Shown: positions 11,663 to 22,944, counted from the first letter of the stretch. The stretch: DNA of 64,000 nt from Druceiella hillmani (GCA_039881145.1 JAYKKI010000039.1:19338001-19402000); one strand, 5' to 3'. Program-made: numbers and translations. Notes: generated from the letters alone by a model not told the origin.

Positions 11663-13160
11663 CTTTAAAACTTAGAAGTTCATAAACGGTGCTAAAAATG
11701 AAAAGAATGGAACCAAACCTAAAACTTATATTATATGATCTTTCTAAAGATACCCCGCACTAAACAAATATGAAAATAATTTTTATGTTACATTTTAAGT
11801 AAGATTTTTATCTAAAGCATATTTTTAAACTTACAAAATTAGGAACTTCATCTTAAACATATTATTATTCTTTTACGCACGGAAGTCTGAAACTATGGAA
11901 ACCACGAGGGTGTGATAGACGGACTGGTTTTTGAAGTTCCGTAGTCAAACGGTGTTTGATTACGGAACCCCAAAATAACTGTTTGTTAAATCGGAGTATA
12001 GGAGGAAGACTTTTTCATTGATATCTTGTAAGAAAAATGTAACAACCACAAGATGGAGTGTCGCATCTATTCATTTTGTTTTTTTATCTTTTTTTGAGGT
12101 TCTACTTCTTTAGGCGCGTTACGAAAAAATAATGAGAGTTAAAATACGCCACATGCGCGTGTGCGATGCAACAAAATTCAACAGGACGAAGTTGCTCAAT
12201 AATCATATATTTACATGCGTGTATTGACTGATACTATATTCATGATAGTTATTGAAGTATTTGTAAATTCACAACATGAGTTTTATATTCATATAAAATC
12301 TGAGTTATGTCTGTACTTTTAAATAATATTTTTTAATTATTGGAATTTAATAGTGGTCAAGTGGTAATAACTTTTACTTATTGTGAATATTCGTCCTGGA
12401 AATAGTGTTTATAAGTTTTTAAAATATTTTTTCAGTGTATTTCTCTACGTGAGTTTGAGTTTCGGTATGTATTCAATTTGCATTATAAATTATAAATTAT
12501 TACTTTATCATTTATTAAATACTGAAGATTAAAAATTAATAAATTTTCATCATATTCATTTATGTTCATTGTTAATTAAACTTCGTCGTGATTGTTTTAA
12601 TAAATTTAGCAATTCATTATATACACGTGTTTTTATTAAATTGAATGCTGTGTCTTCATTTATATTCTTAAAATAACTAAATTTAATTTAATTAATTGAA
12701 TGAAAAATTAAAATAATTAAATTAAAAGAAAACAATTATAATAATATAAAAATGATAATAATATTCTTTAATTATTATGTGATAATAATTAAATAATACT
12801 TCTAGACAAAAAGATCAAATTTGTATTACTCTGTATGAGAAATTAAATTTTAATTTTTAAAATTTAATTATTGGATTAAATTTAGATTTTACCAAAAGTA
12901 CTTATAATCACGCTCCAGTGCTTTTATTATTTTATTTCCATTAATTATTTGCGTACTAAATAAAGTTACTCTTGTATTATGCCAAAAAAGTATAACTACT
13001 AACGCGCCTATATAAGTACACGCAGAAATTATTTTTTTCATATTGTATGTTCTATTTGATTTTCACATTTGTAACGTGGAACATGCATACATCGCGTAAG
13101 ACTTGTATAATCACTTTTAGCATATAATAAAAAATTGTATCTAGTCTGATTTATTTTTGA
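11663..13160. other. no gene; very AT-rich
   Basis: At 11931-11978, GTTCCGTAGTCAAACGG and GATTACGGAACCCCAAAATAA are an imperfect inverted pair resembling the 3' tail of element E. From 12460 to 12900 the sequence is almost pure A/T. Confidence 0.5.
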
Positions 13161-13208
13161 AAAGTTGTTAGAATTATGGAATAGTTATTCCATAATTCTA
13201 ACAACTTT
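13161..13208. repeat. perfect palindrome, 23-bp arms, 2-bp centre
   Basis: Left arm 13161-13183 begins AAAGTTGTTAGAATTATG. The right arm 13186-13208 is its exact reverse complement. The centre is GT. Confidence 0.95.
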
Positions 13209-13670
13209 ACGCCGCCTTTGACTTATAAGAATAAGTGATGCATTTTAAACAGACAATGATTTATCACATAAAACTGCCATTCGCTTTGTTGAAATACTGT
13301 CATCGCTTTTTTTTTTAATTAAAAACGCACCACTTCATTTTGTGGTCCTTACTGTTTATGGTATATAATCTGTGACTTAGTGCAATTACTTTTTCTACTG
13401 ACTGATAGACCAGTTGTATAAGTTCCAAAGTTAATAAATAAACCTAGAGTCTTTCACGTATCTTTGACATTTCATTAAAAAATCAATACGTTTCTAGACT
13501 TATACCGTTATCGAAGACTGATTTGAATTAATTTATACAATGACGTGCTACTTATTTCAGATTCACTGCTAAGGTCGTTAGCTTCGCTTCGCCTCCATTT
13601 TTTTTCTGAGACTTATTCTTCCATTAGTGTAACTGAAAGTTCGATTCCTTATATTTTTGGTGCAGTTTTA
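13209..13670. other. no feature seen
   Basis: AT-rich sequence without recognisable content. Confidence 0.5.
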
Positions 13671-13671
13671 T

Positions 13672-14410
13672 TTTCAGTATTTGAAGTTGGAACTGGTTGA
13701 GGTGGTTGGTAGTTACGGATATATTTTTTCGACCTTCTAAAATGCTAAAAAAGTATTTACACAATGTCTCCTTAATTTATGGAATAGATGCCATATGTAT
13801 AAAAAAGAATGCAGAGATATTGTTTTTACTAATTAAAAATGATTAAGCACTCATTTTTTTCTTGTCTTCATTATACTTGCAATTGACATTATTATCTTAG
13901 ACTATCTCAGTTGCATAAAATTTTATCAATTTTTTTTGCAATTTTTGTTTTAAATATTAGACGATACAACAATACGCAGTGAATGAACACTAACTTATTT
14001 TTAGGCGAAAACACGTGTATTAAAAGAATTTCAATTAAAATTTTCGAAAAATCGAAGTTTCATTTCCAATATTTGAGGTTGGAACTGGTCGAGTTGGAGT
14101 AGTTACGGATATATTTTTCCAACATTATAAAACGCTGAAAAAGTATTTACACAATTTCTCCTTAATTAATGGTATAATATCATGTGTATAACAAAGAATT
14201 CAGAAAGATGTGATTCAGGGATATTGTTATTACCAATTAAAAAAATTATAAAAAATGATTAAGCACTCATTTTTGCATAAAATATAATCATAATTTTTCG
14301 TGCGATTTTTGTTTTGAATTTTAGACGATGTAAAAATACACAGTGGGAGCCAGTACATTAACTTATTGTTTAATTATTAGACGTAAATATTTGTATTAAA
14401 GAACGCAGCC
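13672..14410. repeat. tandem duplication, about 390-bp unit
   Basis: Copy 1 starts near 13675 (GTATTTGAAGTTGGAACTGG), copy 2 near 14066 (ATATTTGAGGTTGGAACTGG). Colinear blocks follow in both: TAGTTACGGATATATTTTT, AAAGTATTTACACAAT, ATGATTAAGCACTCATTTTT, TTTTGTTTTGAA and ATTAGACGAT. The copies differ by many substitutions and several indels. Confidence 0.85.
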
Positions 14411-15605
14411 TGAATTGAAGTTTTCTTGTTTGGAGATTTCAAGTATGGTGTCTCTCCAATTGTCGCGTTTTCCTTAAACGCACCCTAAAGATTGTGTAAA
14501 TAAATGTACAATTATTTATTATATAAACAAATGTACAATAAATGTAAAATAAATTTTAAGCTATATTTAATGCAAGGGAAGTACATATATTACGTGATAT
14601 TTCATTTTTGGTTTCTTAAAAAGAATGTCACGTTCATGGCGTACTAACATGGGCTAACATTCAGTTCACAAATAAATTTAAAGTTTCAGGAGTATAAAAT
14701 CGTACCAAAATCTGGCAATAATTTTATACTAAATCTGCTTAATAGAGAATAAACGAACGTGGTAAATAACTTTGGTTAACAGAGGTTAAATTAATGATCA
14801 AATGAATATTCGGTAGCTTATATAGAGCTGTGCCACGTTAATATTTTTATTAACATATATCTTTAAAAAATGTGTCAAGTTGATCAAAGAAATGAATTAT
14901 TTTCTGAATAAATAATTATGAAACAATTAGAGCACATTAATATTAAAAGAAATTAATAATAATAATTCACGATGTTTTCCAAAATTTGATATATGAATGA
15001 AAGGTTCGACATTTGTAGTTAATTTTTAGATTTTGGTAAATAAATTACGGAGTTTAAAATTGATATGTGGACAAAAAGACTAACAGTCCAACGTTCTACT
15101 GAGCGGTGACTTCCAAGCACTAAGCATAGTCTATGTTCACCTGGTAAGGGCTTTAGGGTTGTAATAAATAATTAAGTTAAGACAAAATTTAAATTGTATA
15201 TCGCATTCTTAAAAGTTATTAAATTTAGAAGAACTACGAGAGCAGTAAGTGCAAAAGAAACATAAAATTGGATACATTTTTTTTTTCTAAAAAACTTCCG
15301 TCTTTTAATTTTTCGATTAAAGGTTAAGAATCGTTAAAAATAATTTCCATTTGTGTATTGTATTCCAAAATATACAGGACATATTTAAAAACGTTCAGTC
15401 AATTTTTTATGATTTTTCGTACCATTTTGGATATCCAAAATTCAAAACCGTATTTAATTATGTGACTATATAAATTAAGAATTAAGAAAAATATATTAAC
15501 ATGTTCCCGTAATCGTACTATTCTAACAAAGATGGTCTATATTTTAATAACCGCCAGAAGGTACTGAAATGTGACAGTCGCAGACCCTATACATCCCGGT
15601 AACGA
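14411..15605. other. no feature seen
   Basis: AT-rich DNA. The only local repeat is ATAAACAAATGTACAATAAATGTA near 14500-14545. Confidence 0.5.
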
Positions 15606-15608
15606 TCA

Positions 15609-15711
15609 AGAAATTAATTTTATGATACGCTCCACAACATAAAGAAATTAATTTTATGATACGCTCCATAACATAAACAAATTAATTTTACGATACACTC
15701 CATAATATTAA
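15609..15711. repeat. 34-bp minisatellite, 3 copies
   Basis: The unit GAAATTAATTTTATGATACG plus CTCCATAACATAAA starts at 15610, 15644 and 15678. The third copy has several changes. Confidence 0.95.
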
Positions 15712-15909
15712 CACATTATGTCACAGACAACGACTATACATTTCAACAAGCCATAAAAAAGTCTAATTTTATTACGACCGCGACTTCATTACATGTGATC
15801 GAACAGTTGGGAAAATGAAGATTTCCGGTGTAAATTTAGTTCGATTTTTGCGAAAAAAACATGAAAGTATCACAATCCTAGCTATTCGATAAAAAATTTA
15901 TTTAAAATT

Positions 15910-15958
15910 GAAATTTCCTCAATAACGGAAAGTGCCTTATCCGTTATTGTGAAAATTT
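15910..15958. repeat. imperfect hairpin
   Basis: Arms near 15910-15929 and 15939-15958 share CAATAACGGA / TCCGTTATTG, with weaker pairing outside. Loop about 9 bp. Confidence 0.6.
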
Positions 15959-16011
15959 AGAGATTTAAGAAAATATTCCTTTGTAAAAATATTATCAAGT
16001 GAATTTTAGAA

Positions 16012-16049
16012 TATGTGTATATATATGTGTGTGTATATATATGTGTGTA

Positions 16050-16101
<52 letters not shown>

Positions 16102-16112
16102 TATGTATGTAT
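16012..16112. repeat. (TA)/(TG) microsatellite
   Basis: Mixed GTGTATATAT units, then a pure (TA)n core from about 16058 to 16094, then ATACATATATGTATG. Confidence 0.97.
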
Positions 16113-16159
16113 ATCTTTCTTTCTCTAATTATATAAAAGATACATGATACCTATTTTTG

Positions 16160-16570
16160 TATGTTCCAAAACCAGTAAGACCCATCGAGTTCGAGTTCTT
16201 ATGTTCTCCGCATGTTTCAGAGACATAGACATTTCGAAAATTGAGTCGAAGATAGACATCCTAGAGAAGACTCTTTGTAATATCCTGGACCGAATTCCGA
16301 ACTAATGTCCCCATACTCCAAGGACTCGGCATCAAACAACATCTATCGAACTTAGTGCAATCTCGGATCTTCAAATTCTTTAGTCGTGTCTCAGGACAGA
16401 ACGAGAATTCCATGGCTCATGTGATGGTCTGACCAAGTCTACTGTGGGCTGTCTCTTGCACGAGTGCATTAAACTGATGTCAAACAGACAGATAAAACTG
16501 ACGCCAGATAGAGAAACGGCCAGACATTCTGAAGCTGTTTGCATTAGTCCCTGACAGTACTAGATGATAA
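16160..16570 (+). pseudogene. LINE ORF2 C-terminal relic
   Basis: Translating from about 16326 gives LGIKQHLSNLVQSRIFKFFS and then RVSGQNENSMAHVMV before a stop. This resembles the region after the reverse transcriptase of RTE/CR1-type LINEs, where a R-I-L-K-F-F-G-H-I-like motif precedes a G-K-x-x-G-x-R-x-R-G-R-x-P segment. The basic G-rich segment is missing here. The next readable part is split over two frames: W-S-D-Q, then in another frame LLHECIKLMSNRQ (16456-16490), which matches the family's last conserved block. The fragment is much shorter than a full LINE ORF2 (roughly 1,000 residues) and has stops and at least one frameshift. The family call is from memory of the motif order; the clade is uncertain. 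Confidence 0.45.
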
Positions 16571-16836
16571 CCGCGGCCGCTTTGTCACAAGCATTACGAT
16601 AGAGAAGAATCTTTGTATGTTACAATTTATATTTTCAGCCTAAAATCTCTATATATTATTTCTCAAAAGTGTTTTTTTGTGGATGCGCCTATCTCCCCTT
16701 AATACTTCATCAAAACTAACGATTGTGCTATAATTCAAATATTTCGTTCACGGCTACCGACGAAAAATAAAGAAATAATTTAAAATTAATTTATTAAACG
16801 CGAAGACAATTAATAAAAATACAAAGAAGGTATCGA
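16571..16836. other. no feature seen
   Basis: A short NotI-like GC spot (CCGCGGCCGC) at 16571-16580 sits in otherwise AT-rich DNA. Confidence 0.4.
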
Positions 16837-16837
16837 G

Positions 16838-17500
16838 TACGAATGGAACTTGTACTACGAGAGTTCCGTATCGAATTTCCAGCAGTTTCAATTTTGAAAT
16901 AAATAAAAATATTTTCATTTTAAAATGCTTAAATTTTAATTTTTAATTGAATTAAATTTAAAATTAAGTTGAACAGGAAATTTTATTCCTTTAAAAATTT
17001 TTTTTTTATTTCATCAAACAATCTAAATAAAGTTTAATCAACAATGAAAATAAATGAATGTGCTGGCAATTTATTGTAATTTATTAATTTTAAGTATTTT
17101 GTTGTTTTTTTTGTCTTATTTTAGAATTTTTTTATACGTAATTTATAATTCACTATTTTATACCTAATTTTTTTGTAAATGGCTATTTTTATTTATTGAT
17201 TTAAATCTTTACATTTTTGCTTTGAAAAAATTATGGAAAATAACATAAAATATACAAATTAAAGAGACATAGAGAGAGAGTTGAATAAAAGAGGGCTGCG
17301 CCTTTAGGCGTGACAAAAGTACTATTAGTGTACTTTAATCAATAGAAATCTACATATTAAATCACGTTTAGGGTTGGAAAAATAATGTAAGGAACCTGAC
17401 GGGGGTCCTCCGACTGCACAGTTTATTTTTGCGTAGGCTTCTAAAAACTCTCTTTTTTCATCATTTTAGGTTCAGTATTTTAGGAAATAGGAAGAGGGGA

Positions 17501-17576
<76 letters not shown>

Positions 17577-17890
17577 ATACTTCTCTGTATATCTCTGAAG
17601 ATATAGTACCTAAAATTATGAAAAAAACTACACCCTTATAACGAGTCCTTTCAAACGATCTCTCACATTTTACATGGAATCTTGAGTTTTTTTCGAGTAC
17701 CTAATTTTTCCCCATAAATTTCTAAAATAGTTTTGAGTCTTAGACATTGAGACGTGCGGCTTAAATTCAATTAATAAAATTTCAAATTTCTTCGTTAACC
17801 GATTTCTGAAAAAAAAAACGCCTGCGACAGACGGACAGACAGACACGCCAGTGGTCTTACAAAGGTTCCGTTTTTCCTTTTGAGGTACGT
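16838..17890 (+). repeat. element E, long interrupted copy
   Basis: The head GGAACTTGTACTACGAGAGTTCCGTA at 16848 matches the heads at 38094 and 40692. The tail ACGGACAGACAGACACG...GGTTCCGTTTTTCCTTTTGAGGTACG at 17830-17890 matches the tail at 38515-38585. The space between is about 1 kb, against about 0.4 kb in the compact copy, because of a (TA)n block (17502-17573) and other unmatched sequence. The words TACCTAAAATTATGAAAAAAA at 17606 recur near 60027, downstream of another copy. Confidence 0.55.
17502..17573. repeat. (TA)n microsatellite
   Basis: Nearly pure run with one AC interruption at 17531. It creates repetitive I-Y peptides in the 17429-17641 frame, which is not a gene. Confidence 0.97.
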
Positions 17891-17894
17891 TCTA

Positions 17895-18358
17895 CTAACA
17901 AGTACTAAATTGATTGATCGCATTATTAAATATAATTTAATTCTTACTTGTTTTGCGCAAAAACCCCACCTTTTCTAGACTCTCTTAATGTTTTTTTTAA
18001 CTTCTTAAAGAAAATTGTTTTTCTTTTACAATTTTGTTTTTCTTTGTATTGGACAAGCAATTGTATACATAAATAAAACATTATAAATATTCCTAAGTTT
18101 GATTTTTCATCATCATTTTGCTCTTATAATCATACCCTTAATTTAGCCTAAAAGGCTACTTTCTCGAACATACTTAAAGATAGTTTGATAAAACATTACT
18201 AAATATATGGATAATAAATATACTAGACGAATTAAATGTTAGATATGTTAATAAATTTTGAATTAAATTTAATTTGAACTAAAATAGCGCTATTTAACAA
18301 CATTTACTTAACACGATGTCTAGATTTAACTAGTAATAGATAAACTAAAATATAAACC
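17895..18358. other. no feature seen
   Basis: AT-rich DNA between the element E copy and a GC island. Confidence 0.5.
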
Positions 18359-18359
18359 A

Positions 18360-18500
18360 CGCGACGCTTCCGACGTACAAATCCGGTTCCGAGCTGACCT
18401 AGTCCGGATCCGTTTCCTGGACCCGGATACCACATGCTAATGTGGCCGGTGCCGACAAGGGTGACTATACTTAGGGTAAACGGTTGTCAGGGTAACCGAA
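18360..18500. other. small GC-rich island of unknown origin
   Basis: About 140 bp rich in G+C and CG, including CCGGTTCCGAGCTGACC, GTCCGGATCCGTTTCCTGG and ACCCGGATACC, in a flank of over 70% A+T. No reading frame spans it and no second copy is visible in the window. It could be a piece of a mobile element or a degraded exon. Confidence 0.4.
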
Positions 18501-18542
18501 GTGGCTATAGAAATTAACACAAAAAAGTGGTTCGATTTAGAT

Positions 18543-18597
18543 GTAGGTTTTACTGCATTTTAATAAATATTATTTATTAAAATGCAGTAAAACCTAC
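18543..18597. repeat. perfect palindrome, 26-bp arms, 3-bp centre
   Basis: Left arm 18543-18568 begins GTAGGTTTTACTGCATTTTA. The right arm 18572-18597 is its exact reverse complement. The centre is ATT. Confidence 0.95.
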
Positions 18598-18599
18598 CA

Positions 18600-19030
18600 T
18601 GAACAATTATTCCTGTCAAATAAAACAATTTCGTACAAAAATAATGTGGTAGTGTCGTACGTATTTTCTGGTGTAATCGATAAAGCAAGATTCCGATTTG
18701 TGTAGAAACAATCCCGAACAGATTTTTCATGGAAAACTAGTTATATAGTGCTATTGACGTGAACCGTTAATAATGTGGAAAATTTCTAAAAATTTACTAT
18801 CCATTTTTAAAAAAAAAATTGCACTTTGTTTTACGTGATATTGACTTATTTTAAGAAGAGTTTTTTAAGAAGATTGAAATTTTATGTCGGGGAAAAAAAT
18901 CTTCGAAAAAGTTCTAGTCGTAGAACTCGACTACGAGGGCTTCGTACGCTTGTAGGAAAATAAATTTAGTATTTCTGATGAACTATTTACAAATATGAAT
19001 TTTTCACAACGTAAATATATTTACCAGTAT
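18600..19030. other. no gene; element E head fragment
   Basis: TAGAACTCGACTACGAGGGCTTCGTACG at 18918-18946 is a diverged element E head. Nothing else is recognisable, apart from a local ATATTTACCAGTA duplication at 19015-19045. Confidence 0.45.
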
Positions 19031-19032
19031 AT

Positions 19033-19566
19033 TTACCAGTACAACGTAAATATAGTTTCACAGACATGATTAATGTATATTTTAAAATACAATGTTATTT
19101 TTTGGGTGTTGATGTGTTGTTGTTTTCCACGTGCTATGGCTTGTATACAAAGTAAAGAAAAAAGGAAAAAAGATTTCAGATGGGACCAAAGGTGTGGAGC
19201 ACAGCTCTGGCCACTTGATAAAGTGTGAGAATAGGATGCTTTCAGTCCAGGTGACGTCGATTTGGAAGAGAGCCGATGCAATTGCTGGACAGGAAAATAG
19301 ATGTCCAGTTGCGTATTTCGGCAGTGTGGGGATGCTGAGGAGTAATTCCTCGTTCCGACTGTCATGTTCTCATGTCTTTCAGGTGTCCAATTCCCAGTTT
19401 CTTGATTGTGGAGGTTCTCTCGGGGGAGCCTGACACTCTTATGGGAGCGCGTCCCCAGGTGGTATATAGAGGAACTGCTCATTGGTCTCCAATAGGTGAT
19501 AGAAGGGTAATAAAATACCTTCCGCGGATCAAATAGGCAGAAGTCCAGCTTTTGAGGCAATGCCAC
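19033..19566 (-). CDS. unidentified 177-codon reading frame
   Basis: The longest stop-free ATG frame in the window that is not a simple repeat. It runs from an ATG at 19566 down to a stop at 19033. The N-terminal two thirds (19130-19560) lie in DNA of balanced base composition, unlike the surrounding AT-rich sequence. The C-terminal 45 residues run into ordinary AT-rich DNA and are probably not native. No signal peptide, membrane segment or known motif is visible. The predicted protein is rich in Ser, His and Thr. The opposite strand is also open for 100 codons (19131-19433), which weakens the coding case. It may be part of a transposable element, a non-coding transcript or an exon. I do not recognise it and give it no function. 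Confidence 0.2.
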   Translation of the reverse strand: MALPQKLDFCLFDPRKVFYYPSITYWRPMSSSSIYHLGTRSHKSVRLPRENLHNQETGNWTPERHENMTVGTRNYSSASPHCRNTQLDIYFPVQQLHRLSSKSTSPGLKASYSHTLSSGQSCAPHLWSHLKSFFLFSLLCIQAIARGKQQHINTQKITLYFKIYINHVCETIFTLYW

Positions 19567-19718
19567 CTGACGTTGCCCATTGCTGTTGATTTAAGATGCT
19601 TATATGGAATTTATGTGAACTTTGTACAGACCCAACTAAAAGTCATAAGTTGGTCGACTATTGCTCGTAAACTAGTAGATTACTTAGCTGTGATAATTTT
19701 CCTTTTAATTTCGTTATA

Positions 19719-20076
19719 TACACGGTGTCCGGGAATAAGTTCCGGATAAAGAAAGACTTTATTCGTTGGCTATAAAGGAATAAATTGTCGTTGAAATAAA
19801 CGTAAAACACACCCTTTGTTATAATTGAGTGCAAAAAATATTGCACGTACCTCTTGCTGTCTTTGCAGCTGTTCGCAGGTTATTTCCCTGAGCACCGCTG
19901 AATAATGTGCCCAAGTATCGTGTATACGAAAAGATGACAAATAATTATGAATATTATTATAGATTTTCTGAAAAAAAGTCATCTTTTAAATTTTATTTTA
20001 ACGAAAATCAACCTTTTTACAATCAACGAATAACGTCTTTCTTTTTCCGACATTTATTCCCGAACATTCTGTATAG
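19719..20076. mobile_element. MITE A, copy 1 (357 bp)
   Basis: A non-autonomous DNA element. The left end reads ACACGGTGTCCGGGAATAAGT and the right end reads inward as its degenerate reverse complement (ATTTATTCCCGAACATTCTGT). Similarity between the ends continues for roughly 80 bp (GATAAAGAAAGACTTTATTC against its partner). TA dinucleotides flank both ends, so a TA target duplication is possible. A second copy lies at 52088-52491. Both ends read into similar short peptides because they are inverted copies, not because they encode a protein. The interior carries no transposase. The autonomous partner is unknown; TA flanks would fit a Tc1/mariner-type source. Confidence 0.8.
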
Positions 20077-20535
20077 ACAGTATCATTGTTAATATTTTTC
20101 GGATATTCAAAATTATCAGTTTAGCTGGTAGGGTGTGGAGACCCGCACCTCTAAAAAAATAACCACTTTGAAGTTTAATATTTCGTAAACGTATCCCTGT
20201 ATCGAAAGTATTAATTGTACAGCACCAGTACCATTGAAAGACTTACTCAACTATACCCTACACAACGAGGTATACAAAAAATATCACCTCCGCTGTATAT
20301 GCAGGTGAGGTACACCAAATTTTTTTTAAAGATTTTATTAAGTTAAACATATGTATTAGTTTTTTATTAAATTATGTAGTGTGGGCGTTATAAATATGTA
20401 CAACCATGCCACCTTTATAAGATATTCAAAGATATTTAAACAAATATAAATACAAGCAAAATATTCATACATAAGTAATAAAATTAAATTGTCAAATAAC
20501 AAAACTACATCACATAGAAAATGATCCATTTTAAA
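20077..20535. other. no feature seen
   Basis: AT-rich sequence between MITE A and the LINE. It could include LINE 5' sequence decayed beyond recognition. Confidence 0.45.
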
Positions 20536-20539
20536 ATTA

Positions 20540-22447
20540 GCAACATAAAAAATATCGAGAAAACATTGACCTTAAAAATAAATGACGTGACAGATTCAGA
20601 TCAAAAATTGGTAGCCACAGAGTTCGAAAGTTTTTTTCTCGAATATTTCTATTCAAATTACAAGAGATCTCGATTCTGATCCCCTTGTCGCTGATAGACT
20701 CTTAAAGCAGAATGTCAAACTGAATGTGTCTAAATTTAATTTTAATAATGTGACATAATATCTCTAATATTATAAAAACTTTTAAATCGCTAAATATAAA
20801 AAGTCTGAAGACTTAATGGGATTGTCAGTTAAAGCAATTGGGTCTATTATTCTAATCATTGCTCCAAATCTAGCATTTTTATTTAATACATGTATTGGCA
20901 AAGGCAAATTTCCCGATTTGATGTTACACAGCAAAATTGTTCTTATTTTAAGGTAGGTCAGAACAGCAACCGTATGAATTATCGTCCAATCTCAGTGTTA
21001 CCTGTCCTCAGTAAAATTTTTAAAAAATTCATGTTAAATCAACTTCTCTGTCATTTTAATATACAAATAATCTTACATAATTTACAGTTTGGATTTACCA
21101 GGGGACAATTCACGCAAGATGCTGGATTTCATCTCATTAAAACTATCTACACAGCTTGGGAGAATTCCCATGATACTATAGGGATATTCTGTGATCTCTT
21201 CAAGACTTGATTGCGTGGATGGTAATACAATTAGCGATAAGCTAAGCTATTACGGTATTGAGGGAATGGGAAAATCGGGAAAAATGAGTTGAAATTAATG
21301 GTACTAATTTGAAAGGATCTATTATGAAATTGGGAGTGCCTTAGGGCTCTATACTGGGTCCATTTTTGTTCCTTGTATAAACAATTAATGACTTACTATT
21401 CATGGTAAGAAATATGTGCTATATTGTTCTTTTTGCTGATGACACCTCCTTAATTTTCAAAGTGGACAGGAAAAAACAGTCCTAACAAATATTAATGAAA
21501 CTCTAAATAAAGTATATAAAAGGTTTTCAGTCAATAATTGTCTTTGAATGATGAAAAAACAAAATGTATTTAATTTCCACCACCTAATGTACCCCAGATT
21601 AATGGTAGTGTAATTTTGAATAATAAAGTACTAGAATTAGTAACCACTGCCATTTTCCTGGATACAACTCTAGATCATAAGTTACAATGGGCTATTCATA
21701 TAATGTATATATCACTAGCTAATAAGTTAAGCTCAGGTGCGTCTGCAGTTAGGAAAATTAAGCAGCTGACAGGTACAGCGACGGTCAGGTTATTTTATTT
21801 TGCTTATTTCTCCAGCATTATGCCGTATGGTATTATGCTGTGCGGAAGCGCTGAAGATATTCAAACTATTTGTATACTGTAAAAGAGAGCAGTAAGAGCC
21901 ATATATAATATGAAATCTCCAGAATCAGTACAAGATCTATTTAAAGAGACAAATATTTTGACGTTTTAATGCTTTTTAACATACGTATTGTATGTTAAAA
22001 AGCATTAAAATTTCTTTATTAAAGGCTCTGATATCCATACTTTTAATACAGGAAATAAAAATAATATTCATAATATTAAATTTAGATTACAAATTACTAA
22101 TAAGTCTTTTCTGGATAATGGTGTCCGCTTTTTTAACAAGATACCTGAGGATATAATAAACCTTCCCATAGCAAAATTTAAAACTCATATTAAACACGTG
22201 CTTATTTCAAAGGCTTATTATAGCATCAGGGACTATGTTGAAGATAAAGATGTGTGGAGGATATTACAGTGTATATTATAGTGTAAAATGCACATTCTGA
22301 CCCTCATTAAGAGGAACTAATTGATTATTTGTATATATACGTATAGACAATAAGTATATTTATTTATAATAATTAGAAGTTAAATAGTGTCATGTCAAGA
22401 GAGACTTTAATAGTCCTACTTGAAAGAAAAAGCAATAATAATAATAT
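20540..22447 (+). pseudogene. Jockey-like LINE, reverse transcriptase relic
   Basis: A 5'-truncated non-LTR retrotransposon reading rightwards. Conserved parts in order: an upstream segment near 20590-20660 (DSDQKLVATEFESFF); the RT fingers block in the frame at 20890-21210, with NYRPISVLPVLSKIFKKFM, then FGFTRG and GIFCDLF; GVP-stop-GSILGP around 21335; the catalytic F-A-D-D at 21432-21443; the post-RT block at 21616-21882 with LDTTLDHKLQW and RKIKQLTGTATVRLFYFAYF; and a final block at 22100-22260 with RFFNKIPEDIINLP and ISKAYYSIRDYVED, which is the usual C-terminus. The FADD block is in a different frame from the two flanking blocks, and several in-frame stops occur, so it is dead. The 3' end has a short (AAT)n tail at 22427-22447, typical of this group. 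A full Jockey element is about 4-5 kb with an endonuclease that is missing here. Confidence 0.9.
21964..22010. repeat. perfect palindrome inside the LINE frame, 21-bp arms
   Basis: Left arm 21964-21984 begins TTTTAATGCTTTTTAACATA. The right arm 21990-22010 is its exact reverse complement. The loop is GTATT. The right arm fits the LINE coding frame (Y-V-K-K-H); the left arm does not. Confidence 0.9.
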
Positions 22448-22449
22448 AG

Positions 22450-22944
22450 CAGTAGTAGTGTGCGAGTAAAATGGCTGTGACCTACAGACGTACAAACAGA
22501 AAGATATACAGACATGGCGAAACTATAAGTATTCTTAGTTTAGCTAAAGACCTAAAAATTGGAAAGTAACCGGACACATTTGTAAGAAAACGCTAAATAT
22601 TAATATTGCATTTAGATCAGTTTATTTATTCAGACATCATATTAAGCATACTCATACGTTTTTTTTTTAATTTCGTATTTTGAAACTATTAAAATAATCC
22701 AATCGTTTAGATAATAAAATAATCCAATGTTTTTGATAGAAATATCAAAAACATTACATGAAGTTTCGGAACGATTACAATACCTATTATAAGTGATTTT
22801 AAAAGATCTTAATAAAACCAATTAAATTTGGATTAGAAGAAGAGAAAAAATACATCGATTTTGAGCCCAAAAAAAGTTAAAAATATTACCATTATTTGGA
22901 ATATCTGTACGTAGAGCGATGCGTATTGGGCGGCATTTTATAGA
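22450..22944. other. no gene; repeat tail and short hairpin
   Basis: At 22488-22566, ACAAACAGAAAGATATACAGACATGG...CCTAAAAATTGG resembles the tail of element E. A 12-bp-arm hairpin lies at 22726-22755 (AATGTTTTTGAT / ATCAAAAACATT). Nothing else is recognisable. Confidence 0.45.
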
